64,000 nt of DNA from Exophiala sp. HKRS030 (GCA_023897205.1 JAHWDD010000007.1:4464001-4528000); one strand, 5' to 3'. Positions 44,696 to 56,076 are shown, counted from the stretch's first letter. The notes: generated from the sequence alone by a model not told the origin. Made by a program: numbers and translations.

Positions 44696-45127
44696 GAGAG
44701 GCTCTGAACTTGGTCGGATTGCCCTTGGAAAGTTGGATCTTACGGCGCATTTTGTGAGTCCTGCTAAACACACCTCGAGATTGTTGATTGAGCTCGGGCG
44801 TGGAGACATGGCTTTCCGTTGGAATGCTAATCATTGCCGTGAGCATGGCTTGTAAGCATAGTGATGTATTTGGCAGGAATTGTGGCTGTGTAAAGTCTTT
44901 CAAGTATCAGCCCGGACGTTTGCTGTTAAAGCCAGTCTCTAATTTGAAGAGTTACTGTCGATAACCAAGAGTCCATCAGAAGCGGTGAGCGCTATACGCT
45001 CGATGCGTGATCTAGAGTGCCCGCGAGTCAATTCGTATTTCCAGTGGATTAAAATAGACCGGGTCCCTTAGCAGTGAGAGAGCGTAACCTCAAACCTCCG
45101 GGATATTCAACAGCGGAATCTCCCAAT
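44696..45127. other. Intergenic, convergent 3' ends
   Basis: 432 bp. Nothing recognised. Confidence 0.4.
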
Positions 45128-46174
45128 TCAGCCAGCGTCTCCAGTGTCGACCCAATCCGGATCATTTTCTCTCTGACGTGTCCACAGACGTCTAACCTGT
45201 TCAGTCTGGTGCTGATCTTCCTGTTCCTGGCCGTCCTTCTCCTTTCTGACCTTCAGCCTCAATCGACCTTGACTGCCACGGCCATTGAAGTCCAGAGTCC
45301 ACTCGAGCGGCAGTTTCCCCTTGATGCCGCCGTCGGCCGTGTCTTCGGCGTCGCTGCTGACCCAGCTATAGCCGGCGCGGAGGACGATGTTGGCGTAGAT
45401 GGTGAAAAACCCCAGCCGAGTCGGCGGATCTCGTATGGTGGGTATTGGACGATGACGCGTGAGTTGCGAAACGTCGGGTGCTGTGTCATTTGTAATACAT
45501 AGAAGTGGTTGGTTGGAGATCATGTATTATGTAGAGGAGAGCACACTGTTGGCTGGCAGGAGAGGAGCGGGGCAGTCACTTACCAAGAATATCTGTACCT
45601 CTTCGATCAAATCGGTGCGTGATGGACGGATGAAGAAGTTCCATTGATGTTTGTTGTTAGACTGGGAGTCAGCCGCAGTGCGGATCATCGAGTGCTCGTT
45701 GCCGATGTAGACAGTTAAGGTCTCGACGGCGGCAGCGGTCAAATCATCCTCTGGACCCGACTGGTGCTCGACTCTGCGCTCCTCGTAGGTTCTCGGGTAG
45801 TGGTCCTGCAGATTAGTTTCCAGCCTTGGGTCCAAGGACGCAGTAGTGGGAGTGCGGCACATGGGACAGCGCGTCTCGACATCATTCGGCAGAAGCAATA
45901 ATGGTACGTCGTCGAGTCCCACTGTGGTCATCTGTGTGGAAATCGACACGTCGGCCCAGTGAGCCATACAGGACTCGCATAGAAGGTGGTTGCATCGTGT
46001 GCGGACGGGCCGGTAGAGCAGCAGTTGGCAGATGGGACAGAGATGGTCGTGGTCTATGGCTTCTGCTGTGTCTGAGGACTGAGGTGTGTCACCATCGGGA
46101 GCGGGAAGCACGGGTGCTGGACGTGCTTCATCGTCAGCGTGCTTGGAGGTAACACTGGAGGCTTTTCGTTTCAT
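45128..46174 (-). CDS. RING finger plus YEATS-like domain protein (frame broken at 45405-45413)
   Basis: Exon 1 46174-45584 and exon 2 45480-45128, intron 45481-45583 (phase 0). RING residues: C46, C49 (CPIC), C61, H63, C66, C69 and C103, C106 (CPMC), with a long spacer. From about residue 174 the text follows the YEATS fold: HQWNFFIRPS, then, across the intron, EEVQIFL joined to HPTFRNSRVIVQYPPYEI, RLGWG and FFTIYANIVLR, ending in a WTLDFNGRG sheet. The frame changes between GWG and FFTIY, at AAAAACCCC (45405-45413 on +), where one base is missing. RING domains recruit E2 enzymes for ubiquitination; YEATS domains read acylated lysine. The pair suggests an E3 ligase with a modified-histone or protein-acyl target. 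C-terminus is acidic and Gln-rich. Confidence 0.82.
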
Positions 46175-46934
46175 TGGGGCTCTTTAACAAGGATGTAGAG
46201 GGAGATCATGGAGTCATGGTCTTCATTCCACATTATAGACCTGTTGAGTTGACGCTGGACAGGCGTGGACAGGCTGAAGTGGCGCCAGAAGTGATGAAGT
46301 GGGAGGTTTGCAGATCTAATCTAATCTGAAACAGTCATGTGATGTCTTGGCAACGGATGACGGCGGCATCCCTCACGTGACTGAGTCCAGAGTCACGGCG
46401 TGTCACGGTCATCGCGATACTTTTCCCTTTGTCGAAATCTCTCAGGTGGCGAGAGATTGGATTTGGCAATCGGGATTCTGGTTTCTCGGGCTCTGGAAAG
46501 GAGATTGACTTTGTGAAAATCTACGATTACATGATTCCACTTTTCCTGTAATCACCAGGGACCAACAGCTTCTAACACGCCACACTTCCCTGTCCATAGT
46601 GCATCCAAAGCTCATACTGAATCATTTGTAGCCTGATTTTGTGTTTTCCTCGTTTCTCGTGTTCTGTATTCTCGACACATTACGGCATCATAGATTGTAC
46701 CTAAGGAGGAGTATTCTGTAGTTCGTTCTCCTAAGTCTGTTTGTTGGCATTATATCGCTCAATGGTAGCCTTCCCCTGAACATCCGCCTTGCCCGCCTTC
46801 CTCGCCTCTTATTCGCAGGCCTCGTCCCTTTAGGCTTTCAGAATACTTTCTTTCCATTCAACATCTCTCTTCCATCTCTACTCAACCTCAACCCTCTCCC
46901 TCTCCCGTCACTCCTTTGGCTCGCCACCGCCAAC
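46175..46934. promoter_or_regulatory. Divergent promoter, RING-YEATS / SCS7
   Basis: 760 bp. A perfect TCACGTGA palindrome followed by C lies at 46373-46380 (Cbf1/bHLH consensus). The last 150 bp before the SCS7 start are C/T-rich, typical of strongly expressed fungal genes. Confidence 0.45.
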
Positions 46935-48188
46935 ATGCCTGGCAAAACACTCCCTACCATTCCTCAATCCGAGGTCGAATCACACAACTCCAAATCCTCC
47001 TGTTATGTCACCATCGGCGAACGTGTGTTCGACGTGACTGATTTTCTCGAAGACCATCCCGGCGGCTCCGAATTGATTCTCGAATATGCAGGAAAAGATG
47101 TCAAGGAGATCATGGAGGATGGCGATTCTCATTTCCACAGCGAAGCTGCATATGAGATCCTCGATGACAGCCTGGTGGGCTTCGTCGCCACTCCAGCCGT
47201 TTTGAAAGCTGCAGTCAAATCCTCCCAACCCGATCAAGTCGTCCCGTTACCTGCGACCGCCAATGGTAATGCGCAGTTGAAGAAACAAGGTGTGGACACT
47301 GAAGATCTACCCGAGCGACCTTTGTACGAGTCGACAGGTATGTCCAGGGAAGAAGATCTTTCTAAAGAGACAGATCTTGAGACGGATTGGAAGACACACA
47401 AGTTTCTTGACCTGAACAAGCCGCTCTTCCCACAGATGCTGTTCAGTAGCTTCTCTAAAGAATTCTACCTCGAACAAGTCCATCGACCACGTCACTACAA
47501 GGGCGGTGCGTCCGCGCCGTTGTTTGGGAACTTCATGGAGCCTTTGAGCAAGACCTCGTGGTGGGTCATCCCGACATTATGGCTCCCACCTGTCCTGTAC
47601 GGATCGTTGATCGGTTTCCAAAATCTGTCTTCCCCAGTGGAGGCTGCTGGATATTGGTTCTTGGGCTTGTTCCTCTGGACACTGGTCGAATATATCCTGC
47701 ACAGATTTCTCTTCCACATCGACAAGCTCATGCCTGACCATCCCGTGGCTCTGACCCTACATTTCCTTCTCCATGGAATCCATCACTACTTGCCCATGGA
47801 CAGATATCGCCTTGTCATGCCACCCAGCTTGTTCTTGATCCTGGCCACACCATTCTACAAGCTTGCGCACACCGTCTTCTGGTACAACTGGTATGCCGCC
47901 GTGACGGTATTTTCTGGTGGCATTTTCGGCTATATTTGCTACGACTGCACCCATTACTGGTTGCACCATAGGAAACTACCTGCCTATGTCCAGGACCTCA
48001 AGAAGTACCACCTGGCGCATCACTATCAGAATTTCGAGCTCGGGTACGTTTTTCACTTGTGCTTTTACTCCTAGTTGTCGTAACTAACCAATTCTTTCTT
48101 GTTTAGATTCGGTGTGACATCCAAGTTCTGGGATTACGTCTGGGGCACTCAACTCGAATACGCCAAGCCCATCAAGGCTCTACAGTGA
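46935..48188 (+). CDS. SCS7: Sphingolipid/fatty acid 2-hydroxylase (cytochrome b5 fusion)
   Basis: Exons 46935-48043 and 48107-48188 (intron 48044-48106, branch ACTAAC), 396 residues, close to yeast Scs7. N-terminal cytochrome b5 domain with heme ligand H41 in the HPGG motif and a second His near residue 64-66 (SHFHSEA). A linker leads to the membrane hydroxylase: membrane spans around WVIPTLWLPPVLYGSLIGF and AAGYWFLGLFLWTLVEYIL, then the di-iron His clusters HRFLFH, HFLLHGIHH, HYWLHH and HLAHHYQN. The last exon supplies GFGVTSKFWDYVWGTQ. It adds the 2-hydroxyl group to very-long-chain fatty acids of ceramides in the ER. No anomaly. Confidence 0.96.
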
Positions 48189-49468
48189 TAGCCTGTTGTC
48201 CTTTCTGTACCTTTTGCACAGCACTTTCAACACGCCTTCAGCGGGTGTTGTTCGCTAAGCAGGACTGTTGTCTTCGATACCTTGGTTTCTTGAGCAATGG
48301 CGTGACCGAATAACGATTGATAATTGTTGCTCTTTTCATTCTGTACAACCCTTAGCGCCGCTTCTCACATCTTTCAAACCGCGACCTCCCTGCCATGAGA
48401 CACACATATACACATATTCATCGTTATTGTAACTCTAGAGAAATTCGGGGAATTGGAACCAGGCTGGGTGGCGTAAGCACACTATGATAATACTAATAAT
48501 GAGAAGAAATCGAGACCATGAAACCAATCATCCATCTTATCCTACTTGATACATCTTTGCAAAGTTCCCATCCGGTCCCGTCAATCCAGACTCAGAATTG
48601 GAATGAATATCAATGAAGAGCAAGATGAGGCGAGATGTTTTTCACACGCGAAACGCTAATTCTAAATAACATGACCGAAGTACATTCCTCCTGAATACTT
48701 TGTACAAATCGCGACCATCTACATGATATGTCCAAACAAAATCACACACATATGTACCTACACCGTACCAACACACTCTCTCGTGAATCACGAGTCATGC
48801 TTTGCCGTACTGACGACGGTGTTGGTGATGGTGTGCGCCGCGTCCGCACCCTCGAAGCAGCCACGTATGGCATAACCTCTCTTCGTCGCTCCATATATCG
48901 TTCCGTAAATCGTAGATCATCAAAGATATTCGCACACGAGGTCCGGTGTGTGTGCCTGCGGTGTTCCGAGTGTGCTTGATGTGCTTTCTCTCCTGACAAC
49001 AGCCCCAGATGGATATATACATTGACCAACCAGCTGCCATCCGCACTTCGTCGTACCGTTAGCCACGCGAGCGCGCCAATTGAAAGCGCAGCACGGCTGA
49101 GTTTCCTCAGGCTGTAGTGCTGGTTTGCTTGCATATTAGGCACTGAAGTGACAGGTGCCGTGAGAAGAGCTGGGGACCGCTCGGTGTCTTTCCTTTTTTG
49201 CTCAACCTCGCGACGGTGCACACAGTTCCCGTGACAGCGGCGGGGCTTGTTCGCACAGAGAGGCAATGTGCTTGCGATATCGCGGCCAGGCATGTAGGTT
49301 GGAGACTAGACATGCCTCGCTATATGGGTCTTGTTTCTTTGAGACCACATCCTTCGGTCGATCAACACAACACAACACAACACAGATCCGCCCCTTCATG
49401 AGCGCCTATTTATTCCTGGTTCAACAGAGCCGATATCAACCAATCTGCCCCACTGACCTGGGTGGAGA
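48189..49468. other. Long gap, convergent 3' ends
   Basis: 1.3 kb. It includes the CAACA microsatellite at 49363-49385. The open frames at 48742-49293 (-) and 49266-49757 (+) lack any family resemblance; the second is the reverse of the LysM gene. No gene supported. Confidence 0.4.
49363..49385. repeat. (CAACA)n microsatellite
   Basis: Four to five near-perfect copies of a 5-bp unit just downstream of the LysM gene's 3' end. Confidence 0.85.
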
Positions 49469-50458
49469 TCATGACAACTGCCCGACCAGCCCGCCGCCGA
49501 CGCTTGCGAAACCCCTCCCTCGTCTCCCTTTGTCTGCATCTTTGCTCTTTCCCTTACCGCCGTTCATCAGTGGATTCCTCTTCTCCCACTCCTCGTCCTC
49601 CTTGAACGCCTTCACCGCATTGTCCAACTGCTCGTCGGCATCGGCACCGACAGTATCTCGTCCTCCTTCCCCTCCTCCACCACCACCGCCGCCGCCGCCA
49701 CGGGCGCCACCGGCAGCAGCCGCAGCACCGGCAAGATACAGCTCGGCAACAGCATAGTCAGCACACTTGGTGGCGACCATCCACCTTCGCACACGGATCT
49801 TCTTGGCTTCCTCGAGCGGGTCCGGCGGCGTGCTGAGCGGAGGCCCGCGGTAGTGCGTGGATGGGATGGAGATGGTCTTCCGAGCCGTCAGGAGTGTGTC
49901 GCTGTAGAGATTGTTGTGCCGGCGGAGAACGGGGAGTGGGACTGAGTATGACAGACTAAGTGATGCGAGTGTGTCGGTGGTCGAGAGGTGGTGGATGGTG
50001 TCTGGGTGAGATGAAGAACTCGATTGTGACGAGGAAGATGACGAGGAAGATGACAACTCTTGAGCTCCCGGTGTTGGTGTGTATGCAGTGGCTGGCGGTG
50101 GGCTTCTCATCTGGGACAACGAGTCCTGATAACTCGGCGGGGCACCGTCAGGATCCTCGACTTCGTTTACACTTGCATGAGTCTGCCCGTCTGCTTGTCG
50201 AGTCTGATCTCTCCTGGTGTATGACGGAGGTAGTCTCAGTCCGTCTTTAGGTAGAGCCGAGGGTCCAGTGGAAATCTGACAGAATGGACAATATGTCTGG
50301 AAGCGAGGGTTTGAAAGCTGACACGAAGCGCAGATGTCGCGATGGCAACATTCGAGGTGGCGTGTGGACTGGAGGGGTTTCTCGGATATCGGATCGTAGG
50401 GAATCTTGATGTCGGAAAGGAGTGTGGCGCATGTGCAGCAGGTCGCGGCGGGAGGCAT
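49469..50458 (-). CDS. Cys-rich zinc-finger-like plus LysM domain protein with poly-Gly tract
   Basis: Single exon, 329 residues. N-terminus carries Cys pairs at 7/8/10, 37/38, 43/46 and 57/60 (CCHRDICASC, CPFC), like a small zinc ribbon. A Ser-rich linker (ten Ser around 136-144) leads to a LysM-like domain at about 152-200: DTIHHLSTTDTLASLSLSYSVPLPVLRRHNNL..ARKTISIP. There is no signal peptide, so this is the intracellular LysM type, not a secreted effector. Then WMVATKCADYAVAELYL and DNAVKAFKEDEEWEKRNP look like two halves of one UBA-like helical bundle, separated by an Ala/Gly tract with ten Gly in a row coded by GCC/GGC repeats (49678-49730). Function unknown; a role in ubiquitin-linked processes is only a guess. 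Confidence 0.8.
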   Translation of the reverse strand: MPPAATCCTCATLLSDIKIPYDPISEKPLQSTRHLECCHRDICASCQLSNPRFQTYCPFCQISTGPSALPKDGLRLPPSYTRRDQTRQADGQTHASVNEVEDPDGAPPSYQDSLSQMRSPPPATAYTPTPGAQELSSSSSSSSSQSSSSSHPDTIHHLSTTDTLASLSLSYSVPLPVLRRHNNLYSDTLLTARKTISIPSTHYRGPPLSTPPDPLEEAKKIRVRRWMVATKCADYAVAELYLAGAAAAAGGARGGGGGGGGGGEGGRDTVGADADEQLDNAVKAFKEDEEWEKRNPLMNGGKGKSKDADKGRRGRGFASVGGGLVGQLS

Positions 50459-51112
50459 GATGAGGGATCAACTCTAAAATGCGAAAGAGGAAATGTTGAT
50501 GGAGTCGTGAAGACGGAGAAGAGTAAAGGGAACTGAAAGATGGCTGAATACGACGAGTGTCAATATGATAGCGTCAATGGAGATGCCTGCGGATGCGGGA
50601 CAATCTGAAGTACCAAGGGCACAAGGGTTGACTTAGTCCGTCTCCCGATTGGAATCGATGATGTCAATTCGCTTATCGATACGCGACTTGACTTTATGAT
50701 CATAGACTGGCACCTAGACAGGCAAATCAATAGAGTATCGTCACCACATCTTGTCCAATGCTCAACGTTCTGCATACCATGCTTGTACCATGCTCATTGC
50801 ACGAATGTACTTTTACAATACCTAGTAGCCAAGGATCGTCTTATTTTCTACACAGCTTCTAATCATGCTGTCGCTGAATTGCTGTGATGTTGGCTTGTTC
50901 CACGTGAAAGGGGTACCGGCTCTTCCGCGCCATGTCCATGTTGATTTGCCATAATGGTACACCTTGCTAATGCATTTTATCCCTTTGCAAATCATCCAAA
51001 TGATGAGGAACTCCTACCGAACATTCGGAACCCATTTTGATCTCAAAGATGATCCGATCCTATTCCAGTTCACATTGTCACATAATGTACCAAGATACCC
51101 GAAAATTCCAAT
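50459..51112. other. Intergenic, nothing recognised
   Basis: 654 bp upstream of the LysM gene and downstream of the HERP-like gene. Nothing specific. Confidence 0.4.
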
Positions 51113-53331
51113 TCACTCGGTTCTGTTGCGCAAGTCACCACCAGCCGTTGCGACATCTCTAACTTGAACTCCACTCGAACTGCCAAACTGACCGCTATTG
51201 TGACGGTTTTGATCTTCGGAGTGACCATCTTGATCATCCGGAGTAGGATCACTGTTGGTCACCTGATCTTGAGAATGGTTGGCTTCGCCGGTGTCTACAC
51301 CATCGGACTGTTCTGCCACTTGTACCAGGGCCATTGCCTGTGCTTGAGCTTGTGCCGACTCCATCTCAGCCCGTAGTCTCTCCTCCAACCTTTGCACTCG
51401 TCTTCTAACGTCCTCTCTGGCTTGAACGTGTCTCTCCCCTACTCCGGGTATCAAACTTGCCAGGAATAAGACTGCACTTTGTTCGATGCGGTGCAAGGTA
51501 CCTCGCCAGAAACTAGGGTTTCGTTCCTGATGTTCGGCTATCAATCTTGCAGCAGCTTCCTCGGGAGTCATTTGCACGGCCCTCGAACATTGACAGGGCG
51601 TTGTGCTGCTTCTCCAGCCCCAAGCGGACCTTGGTGACCGTGATCATGTCGAGCCGGTCTTCCTACTCCATGGATCTGACCTGGAGGACGGGGTGGTCCG
51701 ATAAGATTGTCCATGTGTTGACGAACCGCTCTTAGAATCCGCGTCAACGGACCATTACGAGGTTGTAGACAGACAATGGTGGCAAGGACCATCATGGTAT
51801 AACGTTGCCAAGAGCCAGGCTCGGAGAAAACATACATGAACAAATACAACCTCAAGAATAACCAGACGCGCTGAATCAGGAGAGCAAAGAGGTCTTCAGG
51901 CTCCACTGGCTGGGCACGAGGCTGTAGTTGGGGCTGAACGGGATTGATCTGGGGTTGGTCTTGTTGAAGGATTGGAACCTGGGGGTTTCGACGGTCTTGA
52001 GGTTGAGCATCGAGGCCGGCATTGTTGGTGGTGCCCGGTTGTGGTCTGGGTGTGGGGACCAGAGGGTGATTTAATTGGCCAAGAGATGACAGCTGAGGGT
52101 TCGAGGATGTGTAATAACCATGAGCACTGGAGAATAGTAAAGCTTGTGGGCCAGCTGGGGAAGAAAGGATCCAAACACGTGTATTGGCAGATGAATTGGT
52201 GGACGTGGCTTGTTGTGGAAGGAGAGGAAAAGGAGGATTCGTAAGGAAATGCGGAAGATTCGGAAGCGGGGGAGGAGGTGGAAAGACAGGCATGGCTGGA
52301 GGGTCTGGTAATACCGTCGGACGCTCTCTTGTAACAGGGGAAGGAACAAATTGCATAGATGGAGTGATAGGTCTATTCGGTCCAGCAGGGTCTTGGAGGG
52401 AGAAATGTGCGCCGGGCTGGGGGCGAAGGGAAGTGTCGGCAAACCGCGGCCAACCTGTTGGCGTGGAGGCTGTGACGTTGGACGAGAAGGGGGGACATTT
52501 GGAGGAATGCCATTTACTTGGGAGGTAGGTAGAGGCAGAGATGTGAGCGGAGGCTGTTGATGTCCCTGCTGTGGATGTTGCGCGAGTTGATTGGCAATAG
52601 CATTAGCGTGAAGTAGGTCATGCTGGGCTCGATGATACTGCATGTTGACGACGGCTTGATGACGAGGGCTATAGCTGAACTGTTGTGGTTGCTGTTGCTG
52701 GTGCTGGTGCTGTTGTTGCTGTTGCTGACCAGCGATCCTTTGTTGCACAGAGCGGAGGTCTGCTCTATTTGACTCGATCGACTGTTGAATGCGGGTGAGC
52801 TCGTTTTGTAGATTGTTGTGGTCCCTGTTGGATGCAGCGGGATTGACGGTTAACTGTGCTGATTCATGGGTTAGGGGCGGCGAAGGACTAATGACAGAGG
52901 TTGTGGTTGGAACCAAAGTCGGAAGGCTCTGAGGCACAGGAGGCAATTGCGTCGATGACTGAACAACAATATGAATGGTAAAGGGTAATGGTGTGATGAC
53001 CGTGTTCGGTTGAATTCTCAACGCAGTATTCAAGGTATCTTCATTCCGCAGCAGTGGCCTACCCTGGTAGATGAGACGCTGGAGGTAGGGCGGGATGCTC
53101 TGGTAAGGTTTCTTGGATCTTCTCTTTCAGGGCAGTAATTGTGGTGGACAAAGCGACACTCCCAAGAGAGTGTGGTGGTTTTGGATTCCCAGTAACGAGA
53201 TATGTGAGTCTGAGATTGACATGGCCTGGACTTGGTTGGGAATATTCGGTTGATGTTGACTCGGCGTCTGTAGAGGATGGGTTTGAATTCGCAAGCTCAG
53301 AAGAGTCTTGATCACTGTTTGAGTCTGTCAT
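51113..53331 (-). CDS. HERP/Usa1-like ubiquitin-like-domain membrane protein (three apparent single-base breaks)
   Basis: One long gene read in several frames; no introns found. From the ATG at 53331: acidic Ser-rich start, ubiquitin-like domain (VNLRLTYLVTG..ALKEKIQETLPEHP, then LIYQGRPLLRNEDTL), a Gln-rich region (QQQQQQHQHQQQQPQQ), Pro-rich linkers, a hydrophobic pair of segments (LFALLIQRVWLFLRLYLFMYVF and YTMMVLATIVCL) and a C-terminal part with a charged helix (MTPEEAAARLIAEHQERNPSFW, then a coiled coil). Frame changes lie near 53083-53094 (one extra base at G-runs), 52489-52494 (six G, one missing) and 51578-51582 (one missing). This order matches mammalian HERP and yeast Usa1, scaffolds of the Hrd1 ER-associated degradation ligase. 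Residues total about 735. Orthology is likely but divergent. Confidence 0.78.
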
Positions 53332-54159
53332 TGCCACGGCTGGGGTGGATGTAAGTGATCCGGATCTAACACAGCCTCAACGATGCGGAGGCGCGGATGG
53401 GGACAGGATCAGAGTTGATCATTCCGAACTATGATGAGTTGCTGGAAAGCCTGTACATAACAATCTGGAGGTGGAACTATGAGAGAAGACAAAGTAAGAG
53501 GACCGAAGACTGTGGGTAGAAAAAGGAGCGGCAGGAATGTTGATTGATGAGGATATTGGAGATGTTGCAAGTTCGAGGAAGGAAGACGCTGTGAGCAACT
53601 GACTTAGTAACTAGTGAGTGAAACCCAAATCGACATCAGCAAGGCTAAAGGGCTAAGCGGCTACTAACTACATAGGCATTTAACTAGAGAGCACTAAAGA
53701 ACGAACACTTTAACTGGTTCGGCCGCTCAATAGGCACAATTGCCATCCGTACGGGTACTTACCTAGGTAGCCATTAGGTGTCTAGTGGCTAGGAGGCACC
53801 TAGAGTGCAACAGGTCTAACAGCCTAGTGCAGTGCTAATGGTAGATTTAGTGGTACCTAAACTACGGAGGTAGGTACGGAGTAGGTAGTCAAGGTAGTTC
53901 CTCCCTCTAACGCTCTCTCCCACGCCTCCTTCCCTCTCCGCACTTTTCCCAATGCCAAGATCTCGTCATCGTGCAGCTGCAGGAGCGACTGACCGTTCGA
54001 GCATCGAGGCAGGTACTTTCCGACAAACTGGAATACCCACGATATCTTACGCCCATTTCGAATTCCACCTCCATATCCTCACTTCGATCGTCAACCTCAT
54101 CAATGGCTTCCCTGGAGTTCCGACTTCCTTGAGTCCTGTTATCTGTCGTTTTGTTCAGT
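53332..54159. promoter_or_regulatory. Divergent promoter, HERP-like / PSD1, with CTAG/TAGGTA-rich tract
   Basis: 828 bp. From about 53660 to 53900 the sequence is crowded with CTAG, TAGGTA and TACCTA words (ACCTAGGTAG, GCACCTAG, GGTAGGTACGGAGTAGGTAG). Such words recur in Pezizomycotina promoters. No gene seen. Confidence 0.5.
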
Positions 54160-55841
54160 ATGGCCACATGCCATGCCATTAGAACACCTCTTTTCTTTCG
54201 ACCTACTACTACCCTACACTCCCTTCGACCAGCGTTCGAACCATCTCACATATCTCCAAGATTATTAAGGCCAACCAAAATATGTCCTCCACGTCGTTCT
54301 CTTCAAGTCATTTCCAGGAGACAGTTCTCCAGTAGCCGCGCCAGGCGACAGGATCAAAGGCCTCCTCACCAAGAATCGTTCAGCTCCAGGCTGGGAAAAG
54401 CATGGCGAAAAACAAAGATTGAATGGAAACCCATTCCTGTGGGGTTGGGAATTGCTTTTCTAGGTTTCGTGCAATTCCTTCGCATTCGGAAGAGGGAGGG
54501 CGGCGCTCAAGAGGGAGATTCAGAAACTGATGGAAAACGCCCTCCCAAACGTCCTCGCATCTATCCCACCGGTGGAGGATGGCAGGTCCAAATCATGTCA
54601 ACTCTTCCCTCAAAGCTATATCTCGAGTCTGGGGTCGGTTCAACGAGCTAACAATCCCTTATTACCTTCGAGTACCAGGCTTCAAGCTATATGGTTGGAT
54701 CTTTGGTGTCAATTTTGACGAAGTTGCTGAACCGGATCTCAGAGTCTATCCTAACCTAGCGGCTTTCTTTTATCGAGAATTGAAACCCGGTCTTCGTCCT
54801 CTTGACCCAAATACAAATGCTGTCTTGTCTCCCGCCGATGCGCGTGTTCTCCAGTTTGGCACCATCGAGAATGGCGAAGTTGAACAGGTCAAGGGTATGA
54901 CCTACAGTGTCGATTCTCTTCTCGGCTCCATCACACCAGGCACCACTCCCAATCCTCAATCACCAACCAACATCTTCAAAACAAAACAGAATCCTAAATC
55001 TCTCCCCTCCGACGATCCAGAGGCAAAAGCCATCACAAATGACGAGGAATTCGCAAACATGAATGGTATATCCTACACATTGCCGAACCTCTTCTCCGGT
55101 TCCTCGCCTGATTCTTCACCCCACACCCAACAGGATGCATCTACTAAATCCACTCCGTCTTCCGAGGCCGCCGTTTCCGCCGACCTGAGCACAACCCAGC
55201 CTTGGTGGTCTCCCTTCTCTTCTCCATCCACCACCAACAAGCTCTACTACATTGTAGTGTATCTGGCACCAGGAGATTACCATCGCTTTCATTCCCCGGT
55301 ATCTTGGGTCTGCTCCCTACGCCGTCATTTCGCAGGCGAACTTTATTCTGTCAGCCCATACGTCCAACGCACCTTGCCGGGACTGTTCACCCTCAACGAA
55401 CGTGTTGTTCTGCTGGGGCGCTGGAAGTATGGCTTTTTCAGTTACACTCCTGTTGGTGCCACAAATGTCGGCTCCATCGTTATCAATTTCGACAAAGAAT
55501 TGCGAACAAACTCCCTCACCACCGACACTCAGGCTGATCGAGAAGCTGCTGCTGCCGCTGAGAGAGGCGAGCCCTACTCCGGATACAGCGAGGCCACTTA
55601 TGACAAAGCCAGCAAGTTACTCGGTGGCCATCCACTACGCCGCGGCGAAGAGATGGGCGGATTCAAATTGGGAAGCAGCATTGCGTTGGTTTTCGAGGCT
55701 CCTGCTGCACAGCACAAGAATCTTCAAGATCAAGAGGCTGGCCAAAATAGCGACGCCACTACAGGCTTTCGCTGGGCGGTCGAGCGTGGTCAAAAAGTCC
55801 GGGTTGGTCAGGCTCTAGGATACGTTGTGGATCCAGAGTAA
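54160..55841 (+). CDS. PSD1: Mitochondrial phosphatidylserine decarboxylase (frame broken at 54607-54610)
   Basis: About 560 residues in two overlapping frames; the conserved text passes from VQIMSTLP to LKAISRVWGRFNELTIPYYL at the CCC of 54607-54609, where one base is missing. Start ATG at 54160 opens an Arg/Ser-rich mitochondrial presequence (RRSLQVISRRQFSSSRARR) followed by one membrane span (VGLGIAFLGFVQFL). The catalytic domain has LSPADARVLQFG, a long low-complexity insert (residues ~270-345), YLAPGDYHRFHSP, VGATNVGSI and, near the end, GGFKLGSSIALVFEAP. The LGSS motif is the self-cleavage site (Gly-Ser), LGST in yeast; the Ser becomes the pyruvoyl cofactor. It makes phosphatidylethanolamine in the inner mitochondrial membrane. 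A housekeeping gene, so the break is almost surely a sequence error. Confidence 0.93.
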
Positions 55842-56076
55842 AGAATGATTCACCAAGATTTTCCTTGTGAGGAATCAGCCGATTATTCTTCGCCGTCAAT
55901 ATATATTCCCAATCTGATGTCTGCGGATTTTAGATTATATGAAACACTACTCGATGCTTGTACAATACCCAATACTTCAGACTTTAAGCTCCTGCTCCTT
56001 GTATCCTTGGCTTCTCTTCGCTGCTTCCTTCACTATGCATACAACAGCGACTATGTTGTCTTGGTGTCCCATCCTG

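Noticed and set aside
48742..49293. 183-codon - strand frame rich in Arg
   Set aside because: Arg-rich, no known domain, no coding-like codon pattern, in a convergent 3' region.
49266..49757. 163-codon + strand frame rich in Pro and Ala
   Set aside because: It is the complement of the LysM gene's Gly/Ala repeat and has no features of its own.
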